64,000 nt of DNA from Paraburkholderia phenoliruptrix (GTDB lineage: Bacteria > Pseudomonadota > Gammaproteobacteria > Burkholderiales > Burkholderiaceae), in NCBI RefSeq assembly GCF_902859825.1, contig NZ_CADIKB010000004.1, positions 124,001-188,000 on the forward strand, read 5' to 3'. Made by a program: the position numbers and the translations under genes. This document shows, piece after piece, positions 45,096 to 53,342 of this stretch (position 1 is the stretch's first letter; every line of letters begins with the position of its first letter). The notes under the pieces were generated by a model. It did no database searches. It was not told the DNA's origin and saw only the letters and a list, made by a program, of their open reading frames with translations.

Positions 45096-45332
45096 ATGGT
45101 GCAGGAATCGCGTAACGGAGCGCCCCGCAGTGCAAGGTGGCGCGCCGCGGCCGGCCCGCTGCGCACGCTTCGCGCGCTCGGCCTCGTGTTCGCGCTCGGC
45201 GCGGGATTGACCGGCTGCGGGCTCGCGGCCGCGCCATGCCGGATTGCGTCGGCGGGCCTGAAGATCGTGCCGGTGGTCGGCCACGTGGCCGCCGCGCCGA
45301 CTGATGCCTGTGCCGACGTCATCGACCCTTGA
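45096..45332 (+). CDS. Small lipoprotein, DUF6726-like
   Basis: A 78-residue predicted lipoprotein starting at ATG 45096, 87 bases after purT. After a basic N-terminus comes a hydrophobic stretch ending in the lipobox LTGC (AGLTGCGLAAAPCRIASAGL), then a short mature part KIVPVVGHVAAAPTDACADV. The pattern is that of a small beta-proteobacterial lipoprotein family without known function. The next gene starts 22 bases after its stop, so the two may be co-expressed. Confidence 0.72.
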   Translation: MVQESRNGAPRSARWRAAAGPLRTLRALGLVFALGAGLTGCGLAAAPCRIASAGLKIVPVVGHVAAAPTDACADVIDP

Positions 45333-45354
45333 CCCGCCACGAGCGAGGCATTCC

Positions 45355-45711
45355 ATGAAGAAATGGCTGCTTGCAGCGAGCCTCGCGGCGATCTGCGGCG
45401 GGGCGTTCGCCGCGCCCTTGCATCTCGACGACGTCCAGACCAAGAACCGTCAAACACGCAAGTACACCTGCGCGACCGGCAGAATTCTGCATGTCACTTA
45501 CTGGAACACGGCCAACGGCCAGAGCTTCGCGCTCGTGCCAGTGAAGGGTAAGCAACTGCTGTTCGTCAATACGATCGCGGCGTCTGGCGCGAAATATCAG
45601 GCCGGCAGCTATACGTGGTGGACCAAGGGCCCGCGCGCCGATCTCTACGACGCCACCGCCGGCGAGAATGCCCCGCCGGTGCTGTCCGACTGCATCACGC
45701 TCAATCGCTGA
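45355..45711 (+). CDS. MliC-like periplasmic C-type lysozyme inhibitor
   Basis: A 118-residue exported protein starting at ATG 45355 (MKKWLLAASLAAICGGAFAA), with the signal peptide cleaved near AFAAP. The mature part KYTCATGRILHVTYWNTANG followed by the final DCITL resembles MliC, including two conserved cysteines. MliC inhibits vertebrate C-type lysozyme. Membrane-bound MliC carries a lipobox; here the Cys at residue 14 is not in a lipobox context, so a periplasmic PliC-like form is likely. Confidence 0.8.
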   Translation: MKKWLLAASLAAICGGAFAAPLHLDDVQTKNRQTRKYTCATGRILHVTYWNTANGQSFALVPVKGKQLLFVNTIAASGAKYQAGSYTWWTKGPRADLYDATAGENAPPVLSDCITLNR

Positions 45712-45962
45712 GTGCCCCGCGGCGGCTTCCTGGCTGCCGCGAGTTTCCTCTCCCGCCGCGCGATAGGGTCAAGCTGCGCGCATCATTTCCCCCCGAGTAG
45801 TAAGCTGTCCGCAGTGGCTTCAGGCCAGCCGCCGCGAGCGTCGCCTGCCGCTACTGCCGTCTTTGCTGTCGTTGCTGTGTCCCTGCTGGTTCTGTCGTCC
45901 GTTTCCGCTCACCGCACGGCAAGGCTGTGCGCCCGCGTCCGTCCCATCAAGCGAGACCCTCC

Positions 45963-47612
45963 ATGAAAGCATCCGACCTGTTCGTCAAATCGCTGGAAGC
46001 CGAAGGTGTCGAGTATGTGTTCGGCATCCCCGGTGAAGAAAATCTCGATCTGCTCGAATCGCTGCGCCGCTCGAAAATCCGCCTGATCCTGACGCGTCAC
46101 GAACAGGCGGCGGGCTTCATGGCCGCCACCTACGGACGCCTGACGGGCCGCACGGGCGTGTGTCTCGCGACGCTCGGCCCGGGCGCCACCAACTTCGTGA
46201 CGGCCGCCGCCTACGCGCAGCTGGGCGGCATGCCGATGCTGATGGTGACCGGCCAGAAGCCGATCAAGTCGAGCAAGCAGGGCCATTTTCAGATCGTCGA
46301 CGTGGTGCGGATGATGGAACCGCTCACCAAGTACACGCGCCAGATCGTGTCGATCGCGAATATCCCGGCAGCCGTGCGCGAGGCCGTGCGGCAGGCGGAA
46401 GAAGAACGCCCCGGCGCCACGCATCTGGAATTGCCCGAGGACGTCGCGCACGAGGAAGGCGACGGCAAGCCGATTCCGAAGAGCTACAGCCGCCGCCCGA
46501 TCGCGGAGGAAAAGGCGGTGGCGCGCGCCGTGGAGGCGATCACGCGCGCGAAGCATCCGCTCCTCATGATCGGCGCGGGCGGCAATCGCAAGACCACGAC
46601 GAAGATGCTGCGCGAGTTCGTCGACCAGATCGGTATTCCCTTTTTCACCACGCAGATGGGCAAGGGCGTGATCGACGAATCGCACCCCATGTGGCTCGGC
46701 AACGCGACCTTGTCCGACGGCGACTTCGTGCACCGCGCGATCGATCACGCCGACTGCATCATCAATGTCGGGCACGACGTCATTGAAAAGCCGCCGTTTT
46801 TCATGCGCAGCGGCGACGCCGAGAAGACGGTGATTCATGTGAACTTCCTCGGCGCGGAGGTCGACACGGTTTATTTCCCGCAGATCGAAGTGGTCGGCGA
46901 CATTGCCAACGCGGTCTGGCAACTGAAGGAAAGTCTGAAGGAGCGCCAGGAGCATTGGGACTTCGCGCGTTTCAAGGAGATCAAGGAGCATTTCGAGGCG
47001 CACCTCGTAAAAGGCCAGCACGACGACCGCTTTCCGATGTATCCCGTGCGCCTTGTCAACGACGTGTACGAGACCACGCCCGCGGACGGCATCGTGTGTC
47101 TGGACAACGGCATGTACAAGATCTGGTTCGCCCGCTACTACCGCGCGCACGAGCCGAATTCGCTGCTGCTCGACAACGCGCTGGCTTCGATGGGCGCCGG
47201 TTTGCCGTCAGCGATCGCCACGAAGATCGTGCACCCGGACCGCAAGGTCATGGCTGTGTGCGGCGACGGCGGCTTCATGATGAACTCGCAGGAACTCGAA
47301 ACGGCAGTGCGCCTGAAGCTCGATCTCGTGATCCTGATCTTACGCGACGACGCGTTCGGCATGATCCGCTGGAAGCAGGAGAACATGAACTTTCCCGACT
47401 ACGGCATGACGCTCGCGAACCCGGATTTCGTCGCGTATGCGCAGAGCTACGGCGCGAAGGGGCATCGGATCGGCTCGCCGGCGGAATTTGCGCCGCTCGT
47501 GCGCGAATGTTTTGCGACGCCCGGCGTGCATGTGATCGACGTGCCCATCGACTATTCGGATAACGAGCGCGTGTTGAATCGCGAGATCAAGCGGCTCTCC
47601 GCGCAATTGTGA
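45963..47612 (+). CDS. Acetolactate synthase-like thiamine diphosphate enzyme
   Basis: A 549-residue ThDP enzyme starting at ATG 45963 (MKASDLFVKSLEAEGVEYVF). The activating Glu is in LTRHEQAAGFMAATYGRL, and the ThDP motif is GDGGFMMNSQELETA ... ILRDDAFGMIRW, with Asp at the metal-ligand position that is Asn in IlvB but Asp in catabolic AlsS/BudB. No regulatory ilvN or acetolactate decarboxylase gene is adjacent. It is followed after 87 bases by an aldehyde dehydrogenase. Acetolactate formation is the favoured role, but a related decarboxylase is not excluded. Confidence 0.88.
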   Translation: MKASDLFVKSLEAEGVEYVFGIPGEENLDLLESLRRSKIRLILTRHEQAAGFMAATYGRLTGRTGVCLATLGPGATNFVTAAAYAQLGGMPMLMVTGQKPIKSSKQGHFQIVDVVRMMEPLTKYTRQIVSIANIPAAVREAVRQAEEERPGATHLELPEDVAHEEGDGKPIPKSYSRRPIAEEKAVARAVEAITRAKHPLLMIGAGGNRKTTTKMLREFVDQIGIPFFTTQMGKGVIDESHPMWLGNATLSDGDFVHRAIDHADCIINVGHDVIEKPPFFMRSGDAEKTVIHVNFLGAEVDTVYFPQIEVVGDIANAVWQLKESLKERQEHWDFARFKEIKEHFEAHLVKGQHDDRFPMYPVRLVNDVYETTPADGIVCLDNGMYKIWFARYYRAHEPNSLLLDNALASMGAGLPSAIATKIVHPDRKVMAVCGDGGFMMNSQELETAVRLKLDLVILILRDDAFGMIRWKQENMNFPDYGMTLANPDFVAYAQSYGAKGHRIGSPAEFAPLVRECFATPGVHVIDVPIDYSDNERVLNREIKRLSAQL

Positions 47613-47699
47613 GCGGCGTGTGTTGTGAGCGGCGTGTGAGCGGCGTGGGCTCGCGTGCGGGCCGGCTGCTGCTGTCATCTATCGGAAGGAGAACGCGTC

Positions 47700-49136
47700 A
47701 TGCTGAACCAGACCTACCCGTACTACCTGGCGAACGAAGCGGTGGCTGCAAACACGGATCTCGAAGTCACCGACAAATTCAGCGGCGAAGTGGCGACGCG
47801 TGTCGCGATGGCCGACGCGGCCGCCATCGACAAGGCGATTGGCTTCGCGGTGGACGCGCTGCCCGCACTGCGCGCGTTTCCGCCGTTCAAGCGCCAGGCG
47901 GTGCTCGAACATTGCGTGAAGCGCTTTCGCGAACGTTACGACGAACTGGCGCTCGCGCTGTGCATCGAGGCGGGCAAGCCGATCAACGACTCGAAGGGCG
48001 AAGTCACGCGGCTGATCGACACGTTCAAGGTCGCGGCGGAGGAGGCGGTGCGCATCGACGGCGAGATTGTGAATCTGGAAATTTCGCCGCGCGCGAAGGG
48101 CTATCACGGCTATGTGAGGCGCGTGCCGATCGGGCCGTGTTCGTTCATCTCGCCGTTCAATTTTCCGCTGAACCTGACCGCGCACAAGGTCGCGCCGGCG
48201 ATCGCGGCGGGCGTGCCCTTCGTGCTCAAGCCGGCGAGCCGCACGCCGGTCGGGGCGCTGATCATGGGCGAGATTCTGGCGGAAACCGATCTGCCGAAAG
48301 GCGCGTTCTCCATTCTGCCCGCGCATCGCGACGGCGCGGACCTCTTCACCACCGACGAGCGCTTCAAGCTGCTGTCGTTCACGGGCTCGCCGGCAGTGGG
48401 CTGGGAGCTGAAGAAAAAGGCTGGCAAGAAGAAAGTGATTCTCGAACTCGGCGGCAACGCGGCGGCGATCGTCGACGGCGATCAGGGCGGCAAGCTCGAC
48501 TATGTGGTCGACCGCCTCGCGTTCGGCGCGTTCTATCAGTCGGGGCAAAGCTGTATCGGCGTGCAGCGCATTCTCGTGCACGCGAGTCTCTACGATGCGC
48601 TGCGCGAGAAACTGATCGCCAAAACGAAGTCGCTCGTGATGGGCGATCCGAAGGACGAAAAAACGTTCGTCGGGCCCATGATCTCCGAATCGGAGTCGAA
48701 ACGCCTCGCCGGCTGGATGGAGAGCGCCGTGCAGGCGGGCGCGCAGATTATCGCGGGCGGCAAGGTGGAGGGCGCGATGTTCGAGGCCACGCTGCTCGAA
48801 GGCGTGAAGCGCGACACGGACCTGTATCGCAAGGAAGCCTTCGGCCCGGTCGCCATACTGGAACGTTTCGCCGATTTCGACGAGGCGCTCGCCGCCGTCA
48901 ACGACAGCGATTTCGGCCTGCAGGCGGGCGTGTTCACCGATTCGCTCGCGCATGCGCACCGCGCGTGGGACGAACTGGAAGTCGGCGGCGTGGTGATCAA
49001 CGACGTGCCGTCGTTCCGCGTGGACAATATGCCGTACGGCGGCGTGAAGGAATCCGGTCTGGGGCGCGAGGGTGTGCGCTACGCGATCGAGGACATGACC
49101 GAGCTGCGGCTCATGGTCATGCGCGAGACGTGGTGA
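47700..49136 (+). CDS. NAD(P)-dependent aldehyde dehydrogenase
   Basis: A 478-residue ALDH starting at ATG 47700 (MLNQTYPYYLANEAVAANTD), with GGAAGGAGA upstream as ribosome binding site. The general base is Glu249 in ILELGGNAAAIV and the nucleophile Cys285 in SGQSCIGVQRILVH; the cofactor segment is SFTGSPAVGWELKKKAGKKK. Sequence flavour is that of lactaldehyde or phosphonoacetaldehyde-type enzymes rather than a semialdehyde enzyme. Pairing with the ThDP enzyme just upstream suggests one pathway, not identified. Confidence 0.9.
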   Translation: MLNQTYPYYLANEAVAANTDLEVTDKFSGEVATRVAMADAAAIDKAIGFAVDALPALRAFPPFKRQAVLEHCVKRFRERYDELALALCIEAGKPINDSKGEVTRLIDTFKVAAEEAVRIDGEIVNLEISPRAKGYHGYVRRVPIGPCSFISPFNFPLNLTAHKVAPAIAAGVPFVLKPASRTPVGALIMGEILAETDLPKGAFSILPAHRDGADLFTTDERFKLLSFTGSPAVGWELKKKAGKKKVILELGGNAAAIVDGDQGGKLDYVVDRLAFGAFYQSGQSCIGVQRILVHASLYDALREKLIAKTKSLVMGDPKDEKTFVGPMISESESKRLAGWMESAVQAGAQIIAGGKVEGAMFEATLLEGVKRDTDLYRKEAFGPVAILERFADFDEALAAVNDSDFGLQAGVFTDSLAHAHRAWDELEVGGVVINDVPSFRVDNMPYGGVKESGLGREGVRYAIEDMTELRLMVMRETW

Positions 49137-49541
49137 GGCAGGGCGCGACTCCGTCTGCGTCGGCAGCACCCGGCCGGGCAAAAACGGCGCGTGCTGGCTT
49201 TGTCACGCACCTGTCGTTTGCGCTCAGTACGCTCGCAGCAGATCGCGCAGGTTCGGCGGGGTGATTCGGCCGGTGCCGTGGGGCGAACGGCCGCCACGAT
49301 GGCCGCCCAAGCAGAAAGCCCGTGCCTGCGCCATGAGTGTTTTTGCTGAAGTGCTACAATACCGGCCTTTCCGGCGGATGTTTCCGTCGGCCGGAGCCGG
49401 CCGCATCCTTTCCCGCAATAGCAACGGGTCCGTGCGGAACGCCGTGGCTCCGCCTTCATCCTGATGCCTTCGGCGGTTCCAACCGCTGCCGCGCGCACGC
49501 GCCAAGCGCAACGCGCCGACGCATTTTTAGCGAAAGCCACC
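49137..49541. other. Intergenic and leader of rhlE
   Basis: No gene is supported here. A TACAAT -10 lies at 49355-49360, which would give rhlE a structured leader of about 175 bases, starting with several GGCCGG/CCGGCC segments that can pair. Confidence 0.5.
49355..49360 (+). promoter_or_regulatory. -10 element upstream of rhlE
   Basis: TACAAT, with only weak -35 candidates at the right distance, 182 bases before the rhlE ATG. Confidence 0.4.
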
Positions 49542-51002
49542 ATGTCCGACACAGCCGTCATGCCCAGCACTGCGACTTTTGATCAATTCGGTCTCGCGCC
49601 CGACATCCTGAAAGCGGTCAAGGAATCGGGCTACACCACGCCCACGCCGATCCAGGCACAGGCGATTCCTGTCGTCCTGGCGGGCCGCGACGTGATGGGC
49701 GCCGCGCAGACCGGCACCGGCAAGACGGCGAGCTTTTCGTTGCCGATCATCCAGCGCCTGTTGCCGCACGCGAGCACGAGCGCTTCGCCTGCCCGCCACC
49801 CGGTGCGCGCGCTGATTCTCACGCCGACCCGGGAGCTGGCCGACCAGGTTGCCGCGAACGTGCAGTCGTATGCAAAGCACACGGCGCTGCGCAGCGCCGT
49901 GGTGTTCGGCGGCGTCGACATGAATCCGCAGTCCGACCAGTTGCGCCGCGGCGTCGAAATTCTGATTGCCACGCCGGGCCGCCTGCTCGATCACGTGCAA
50001 CAGAAGACCGCCAACCTGGGGCAGGTGCAGATTCTCGTGCTCGACGAAGCGGACCGGATGCTCGACATGGGCTTCCTGCCGGACCTGCAGCGCATTCTGA
50101 ATCTGTTGCCGAAAGAGCGCCAAACGCTGCTGTTTTCGGCCACGTTTTCGGGCGAAATCAAGAAGCTCGCCGCCACCTACCTGCGCAATCCGCAAACCAT
50201 TGAAGTCGCGCGCAGCAACTCCACGGCGACGAATGTCACGCAGATCGTCTATGAAGTGGCCGAGGGTGACAAGACCGGCGCCGTCGTCCAGCTGATTCGC
50301 GAGCGCAATCTGAAGCAGGTGATCGTGTTCTGCAACAGCAAGATCGGCGCGAGCCGTCTCGCGCGTAGTCTTGAGCGCGACGGCGTGGTCGCGACGGCGA
50401 TTCACGGCGACCGCTCGCAAAACGAGCGCATGCAGGCGCTGGACGCCTTCAAGCGCGGCGAGATCGAGGCGCTGGTCGCGACAGACGTGGCGGCGCGCGG
50501 TCTCGACATTGCCGAGTTGCCGGCCGTGATCAATTTCGATCTGCCCTTCAACGCGGAAGACTATGTGCACCGTATTGGCCGTACCGGCCGCGCGGGCGCT
50601 TCCGGCGACGCGCTGTCCCTCTTCAGCCCGAACGAGAAAAAGCAGCTGGCGGATATCGAGAAGCTGATCAAGCGTCCGCTCGAGGTGCAGCGCCTGACCG
50701 TGGATACGCCGGTGCGTCATCATCACGAAGAACGCGCGCCGAGGCGCGAACGCAGCGAGGGCCGCGACGAACGCGGCGGCCGCCGCCGTGCGGGCGCGCC
50801 GTCGGGTTCGTTTGACCGGCCGCATCATCACCGCGCGCAGCCCGTGGATGATTTCTTCCTGAAGCCGTATGAACCGTCGCCCGCTTCGGTTCGCAAGGTG
50901 GAAGAGGCGGAGGCCGCCCGCTCGGCGCCGCAGAAGCCGTCTTCGAAGCAGCCGCTCGCAGCGTTGCTGGGCGGGTTCGGCATGCCGCGCAAGTCGTCGT
51001 AA
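49542..51002 (+). CDS. rhlE: DEAD-box RNA helicase, RhlE type
   Basis: A 486-residue RNA helicase starting at ATG 49542 (MSDTAVMPSTATFDQFGLAP). Q-motif region GYTTPTPIQAQAIPVVLAGR, Walker A AAQTGTGKT, DEAD box LVLDEADRMLDMGF, motif III SATFSGEI, and motif VI YVHRIGRTGRAG are all intact. The C-terminal 100 residues are basic and His/Arg-rich (RRERSEGRDERGGRRR), as in RhlE proteins that act on ribosomes and mRNA decay. A frame extension upstream to 49464 lacks a good start. Which RhlE paralogue it is cannot be decided here. Confidence 0.9.
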   Translation: MSDTAVMPSTATFDQFGLAPDILKAVKESGYTTPTPIQAQAIPVVLAGRDVMGAAQTGTGKTASFSLPIIQRLLPHASTSASPARHPVRALILTPTRELADQVAANVQSYAKHTALRSAVVFGGVDMNPQSDQLRRGVEILIATPGRLLDHVQQKTANLGQVQILVLDEADRMLDMGFLPDLQRILNLLPKERQTLLFSATFSGEIKKLAATYLRNPQTIEVARSNSTATNVTQIVYEVAEGDKTGAVVQLIRERNLKQVIVFCNSKIGASRLARSLERDGVVATAIHGDRSQNERMQALDAFKRGEIEALVATDVAARGLDIAELPAVINFDLPFNAEDYVHRIGRTGRAGASGDALSLFSPNEKKQLADIEKLIKRPLEVQRLTVDTPVRHHHEERAPRRERSEGRDERGGRRRAGAPSGSFDRPHHHRAQPVDDFFLKPYEPSPASVRKVEEAEAARSAPQKPSSKQPLAALLGGFGMPRKSS

Positions 51003-51125
51003 GTGTCTGTTTGTTGCGGGCTTGCGGCACGCTCGCGCGCGTCAGCAGGCCTGCCAAGTGTCTTTGAGGCTGGCTGGGCGCTCATTCAGGTGCGGTGAGC
51101 TCGACCGAGCCGCTCGGTGCCACGA

Positions 51126-52025
51126 TCACGTGCTCGGGCGTATCTTTTTAGACCATGCCGCCGTGGCCGCGGCGTAGAAATCGTCCAGCGTAGTGGGCGC
51201 CAAGCCGCTCCCGCTGCTTTCCTCAAGGTTCAATCCCAAGTGCTGCGCCGCTACCATGAGCGCTTGAAGCGGCTCCTGGCAGTCGAGCGCCGTTGCACCG
51301 GTCTGCTTGCTCAATTTTTCGCCCTGCTCGTTTGTCACCACCGGCACGTGCAGATAGCGGGGCGTCGGCACGCCGAGACACCGCTGCAGATAGATTTGCC
51401 GCGCGGTCGAGTCGAGCAGATCCGCGCCGCGCACAATGTGCGTGATACCCGCATCGGCGTCGTCCACCACCACCGCCAGTTGATACGCCCATTGGTCGTC
51501 CGCGCGTCTCAGCACGAAATCTCCCACTTCGGTCGCGAGGTTCTGCGTTTGCTTGCCTTGGCAGCGATCTTCGAAACTGACGACGGCCGCCTCGCCGTCC
51601 GGCACACGTAGGCGCCACGCCCGCGCCCGCTTGCCGTGCAGGCCGTTGCGGCACGTGCCAGGATAGGCAAGTGTGGTGTTGCGCGCATGCGCATGCAGGA
51701 GAGAGTCGGCGATTTCCTTGCGCGTGCAGCCGCACGGATAGACGAAGCCGGCGGCCTTCAGCTGTTCCAGCGCTTCCTGATAACGCGCGATGCGCGTGCT
51801 TTGCCAGACGGGCGGCTCGTCGGCGCGCATGCCGAAGCGCTCCAGCGTGGCGAGAATGTCTTGCGCGGCCCCCGGCACCGTGCGCGGACCGTCGATGTCT
51901 TCCACGCGAACGAGCCAGGTGCCGCGATGCGCGCGCGCGTCGAGCCAGCTTGCGAGCGCGCTCACGAGCGAGCCGACATGCAGCGGGCCGGTGGGCGACG
52001 GCGCGAAGCGTCCGCGATAGTTCAT
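51126..52025 (-). CDS. gluQ: Glutamyl-Q tRNA(Asp) synthetase
   Basis: GluQRS attaches glutamate to queuosine in tRNA(Asp). The 299-residue protein starts [20 protein letters not shown] at ATG 52025; PLHVGS is the HIGH-type motif and EKLSKQ the KMSKS-type motif. A zinc-site cluster YPCGCTRKE ... YPGTCRNG is present, and the C-terminal anticodon-binding domain of GlnRS/GluRS is absent, as expected for this family. It lies 79 bases downstream of trhO on the same strand, so both tRNA-modification genes may share a transcript. Confidence 0.95.
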   Translation of the reverse strand: MNYRGRFAPSPTGPLHVGSLVSALASWLDARAHRGTWLVRVEDIDGPRTVPGAAQDILATLERFGMRADEPPVWQSTRIARYQEALEQLKAAGFVYPCGCTRKEIADSLLHAHARNTTLAYPGTCRNGLHGKRARAWRLRVPDGEAAVVSFEDRCQGKQTQNLATEVGDFVLRRADDQWAYQLAVVVDDADAGITHIVRGADLLDSTARQIYLQRCLGVPTPRYLHVPVVTNEQGEKLSKQTGATALDCQEPLQALMVAAQHLGLNLEESSGSGLAPTTLDDFYAAATAAWSKKIRPST

Positions 52026-52104
52026 GAATCGATGCGTTGGAGGTTCATTCGCATTGAGCCGCGACGGGCTCCGGCCACAACCTGCCACAACTCGTCCGCG
52101 AGAG

Positions 52105-52968
52105 TCAGGCTGCGCGAGCCGCCTTGTTGTCCGGATGACAGTGCGGACAGGTCTTGCCGGCCACATACATTGGCGACTTCTGCTCTTCAGGCGTCACGAC
52201 CGCGCGGCAGCCGAAACACTGCGCGGTGGCCGTCGGCTGAAGCTGCGGATTCAGCGCGGTGCGGTAGTCGAACACAAAGCAGTCGCCGTGATAATGGGCG
52301 CCGCCCACTTCCTCGAAATACTTGAGGATGCCGCCTTCGAGTTGATAGACGTTCTCGATCCCCACTTCTTTCATGTGGATCGCGGCCTTCTCGCAGCGAA
52401 TGCCGCCCGTGCAGAAGGAGACGACCGTCTTGCCTTCGAGGTCGGCGCGGTTCTGCTCGATCACTTCCGGAAACTCGCTGAATTTGGTGATGCGGTAGTC
52501 GAGCGCGTTGTCGAACGTGCCGACGTCCACTTCGAACGCGTTACGCGTGTCGAGCATGACGACGGGGCGGCCTTCGTCGTCGTGACCGCGGTCGAGCCAG
52601 GCTTTGAGCGTGGGAGCGTCGACGAACGGCGCACGGCCCAATTCCGGACGAATGGCCGGCTTTTTCATGGTGATGATTTCGCGCTTGAGCTTGACGAGCA
52701 TGCGCGTGAACGGCTGCTTCTCCGAGAGGCTCTCCTTGAATTGCAGGTTCGCGAATTTGCCCTCAAAAAGCGGATCGTGACGGATGTAGTCGATGAAAGC
52801 GTCGGTGTTCTCGCGCGTGCCGGCGACGAACAGATTGATGCCTTCGGGTGCGAGCAGCACGGTGCCGCGCAGGCCGAGCGCGTTGCAGCGTTCGATGACG
52901 TGCGGGCGCCAGGCGGCGGTGTCTTCGATGGTCGCGAAATGATACGCGGCGAGATTAACGATACTCAT
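52105..52968 (-). CDS. trhO: tRNA uridine(34) hydroxylase
   Basis: TrhO (YceA) makes 5-hydroxyuridine at the tRNA wobble position. The 287-residue protein starts [20 protein letters not shown] at ATG 52968. The rhodanese domain holds the catalytic cysteine C186 in [13 protein letters not shown]. The C-terminal end has a CxxC ... CxxC zinc ribbon ([20 protein letters not shown], then CPHCHPD). Length and motifs fit. gluQ follows it downstream. Confidence 0.95.
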   Translation of the reverse strand: MSIVNLAAYHFATIEDTAAWRPHVIERCNALGLRGTVLLAPEGINLFVAGTRENTDAFIDYIRHDPLFEGKFANLQFKESLSEKQPFTRMLVKLKREIITMKKPAIRPELGRAPFVDAPTLKAWLDRGHDDEGRPVVMLDTRNAFEVDVGTFDNALDYRITKFSEFPEVIEQNRADLEGKTVVSFCTGGIRCEKAAIHMKEVGIENVYQLEGGILKYFEEVGGAHYHGDCFVFDYRTALNPQLQPTATAQCFGCRAVVTPEEQKSPMYVAGKTCPHCHPDNKAARAA

Positions 52969-53342
52969 GGATGCAAAGCGGTAATAAGTGGCGGCGTGGG
53001 GCGGGCCCCGCCCGATTGCGGCCTGGATTCCGCCGCCGCACGAGCGCAAGCCCGAGGTTTCTTCTGGCCTGAGGGCATTCCGATGCCCTCAACGCCCGTT
53101 CTGCCGCCACTTGGGATTCGGCGAAACCCCTATTATCCCTCAACCCGGCGGTTTCCTTGAGTCGGCCGAATGGCCAGTCGGTTGCGCTAGCGCAAAGGGC
53201 GACAGAACTTCAGCGGATCGTTTCCGTGCGCGGCCAACAAAATTCGAAAAATTGCGGCGGATGCGGCGCAGCGCGGCGGCGTCCTATTCCGGACGGCCAG
53301 GCGGGTGTTTTGCGCTGAAATCTGCGGGAGGGTGGAGTTACA
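52969..53342. other. Intergenic upstream of dnaE with nested inverted repeat
   Basis: No gene is supported in these 374 bases. A nested inverted repeat lies at 53116-53171: ATTCGGC and GAAACC on the left, GGTTTC and GCCGAAT on the right. Confidence 0.5.
53116..53171. repeat. Nested inverted repeat between trhO and dnaE
   Basis: ATTCGGC (53116-53122) pairs with GCCGAAT (53165-53171), and GAAACC (53123-53128) with GGTTTC (53150-53155). The right arm has a 9-base insertion. A possible -10 TATTAT lies in the loop at 53131. Confidence 0.45.

Noticed and set aside
45963-47612. Loss of the ThDP metal ligand (Asn to Asp) as a defect
   Set aside because: Catabolic acetolactate synthases use Asp at that position, so the site looks functional.
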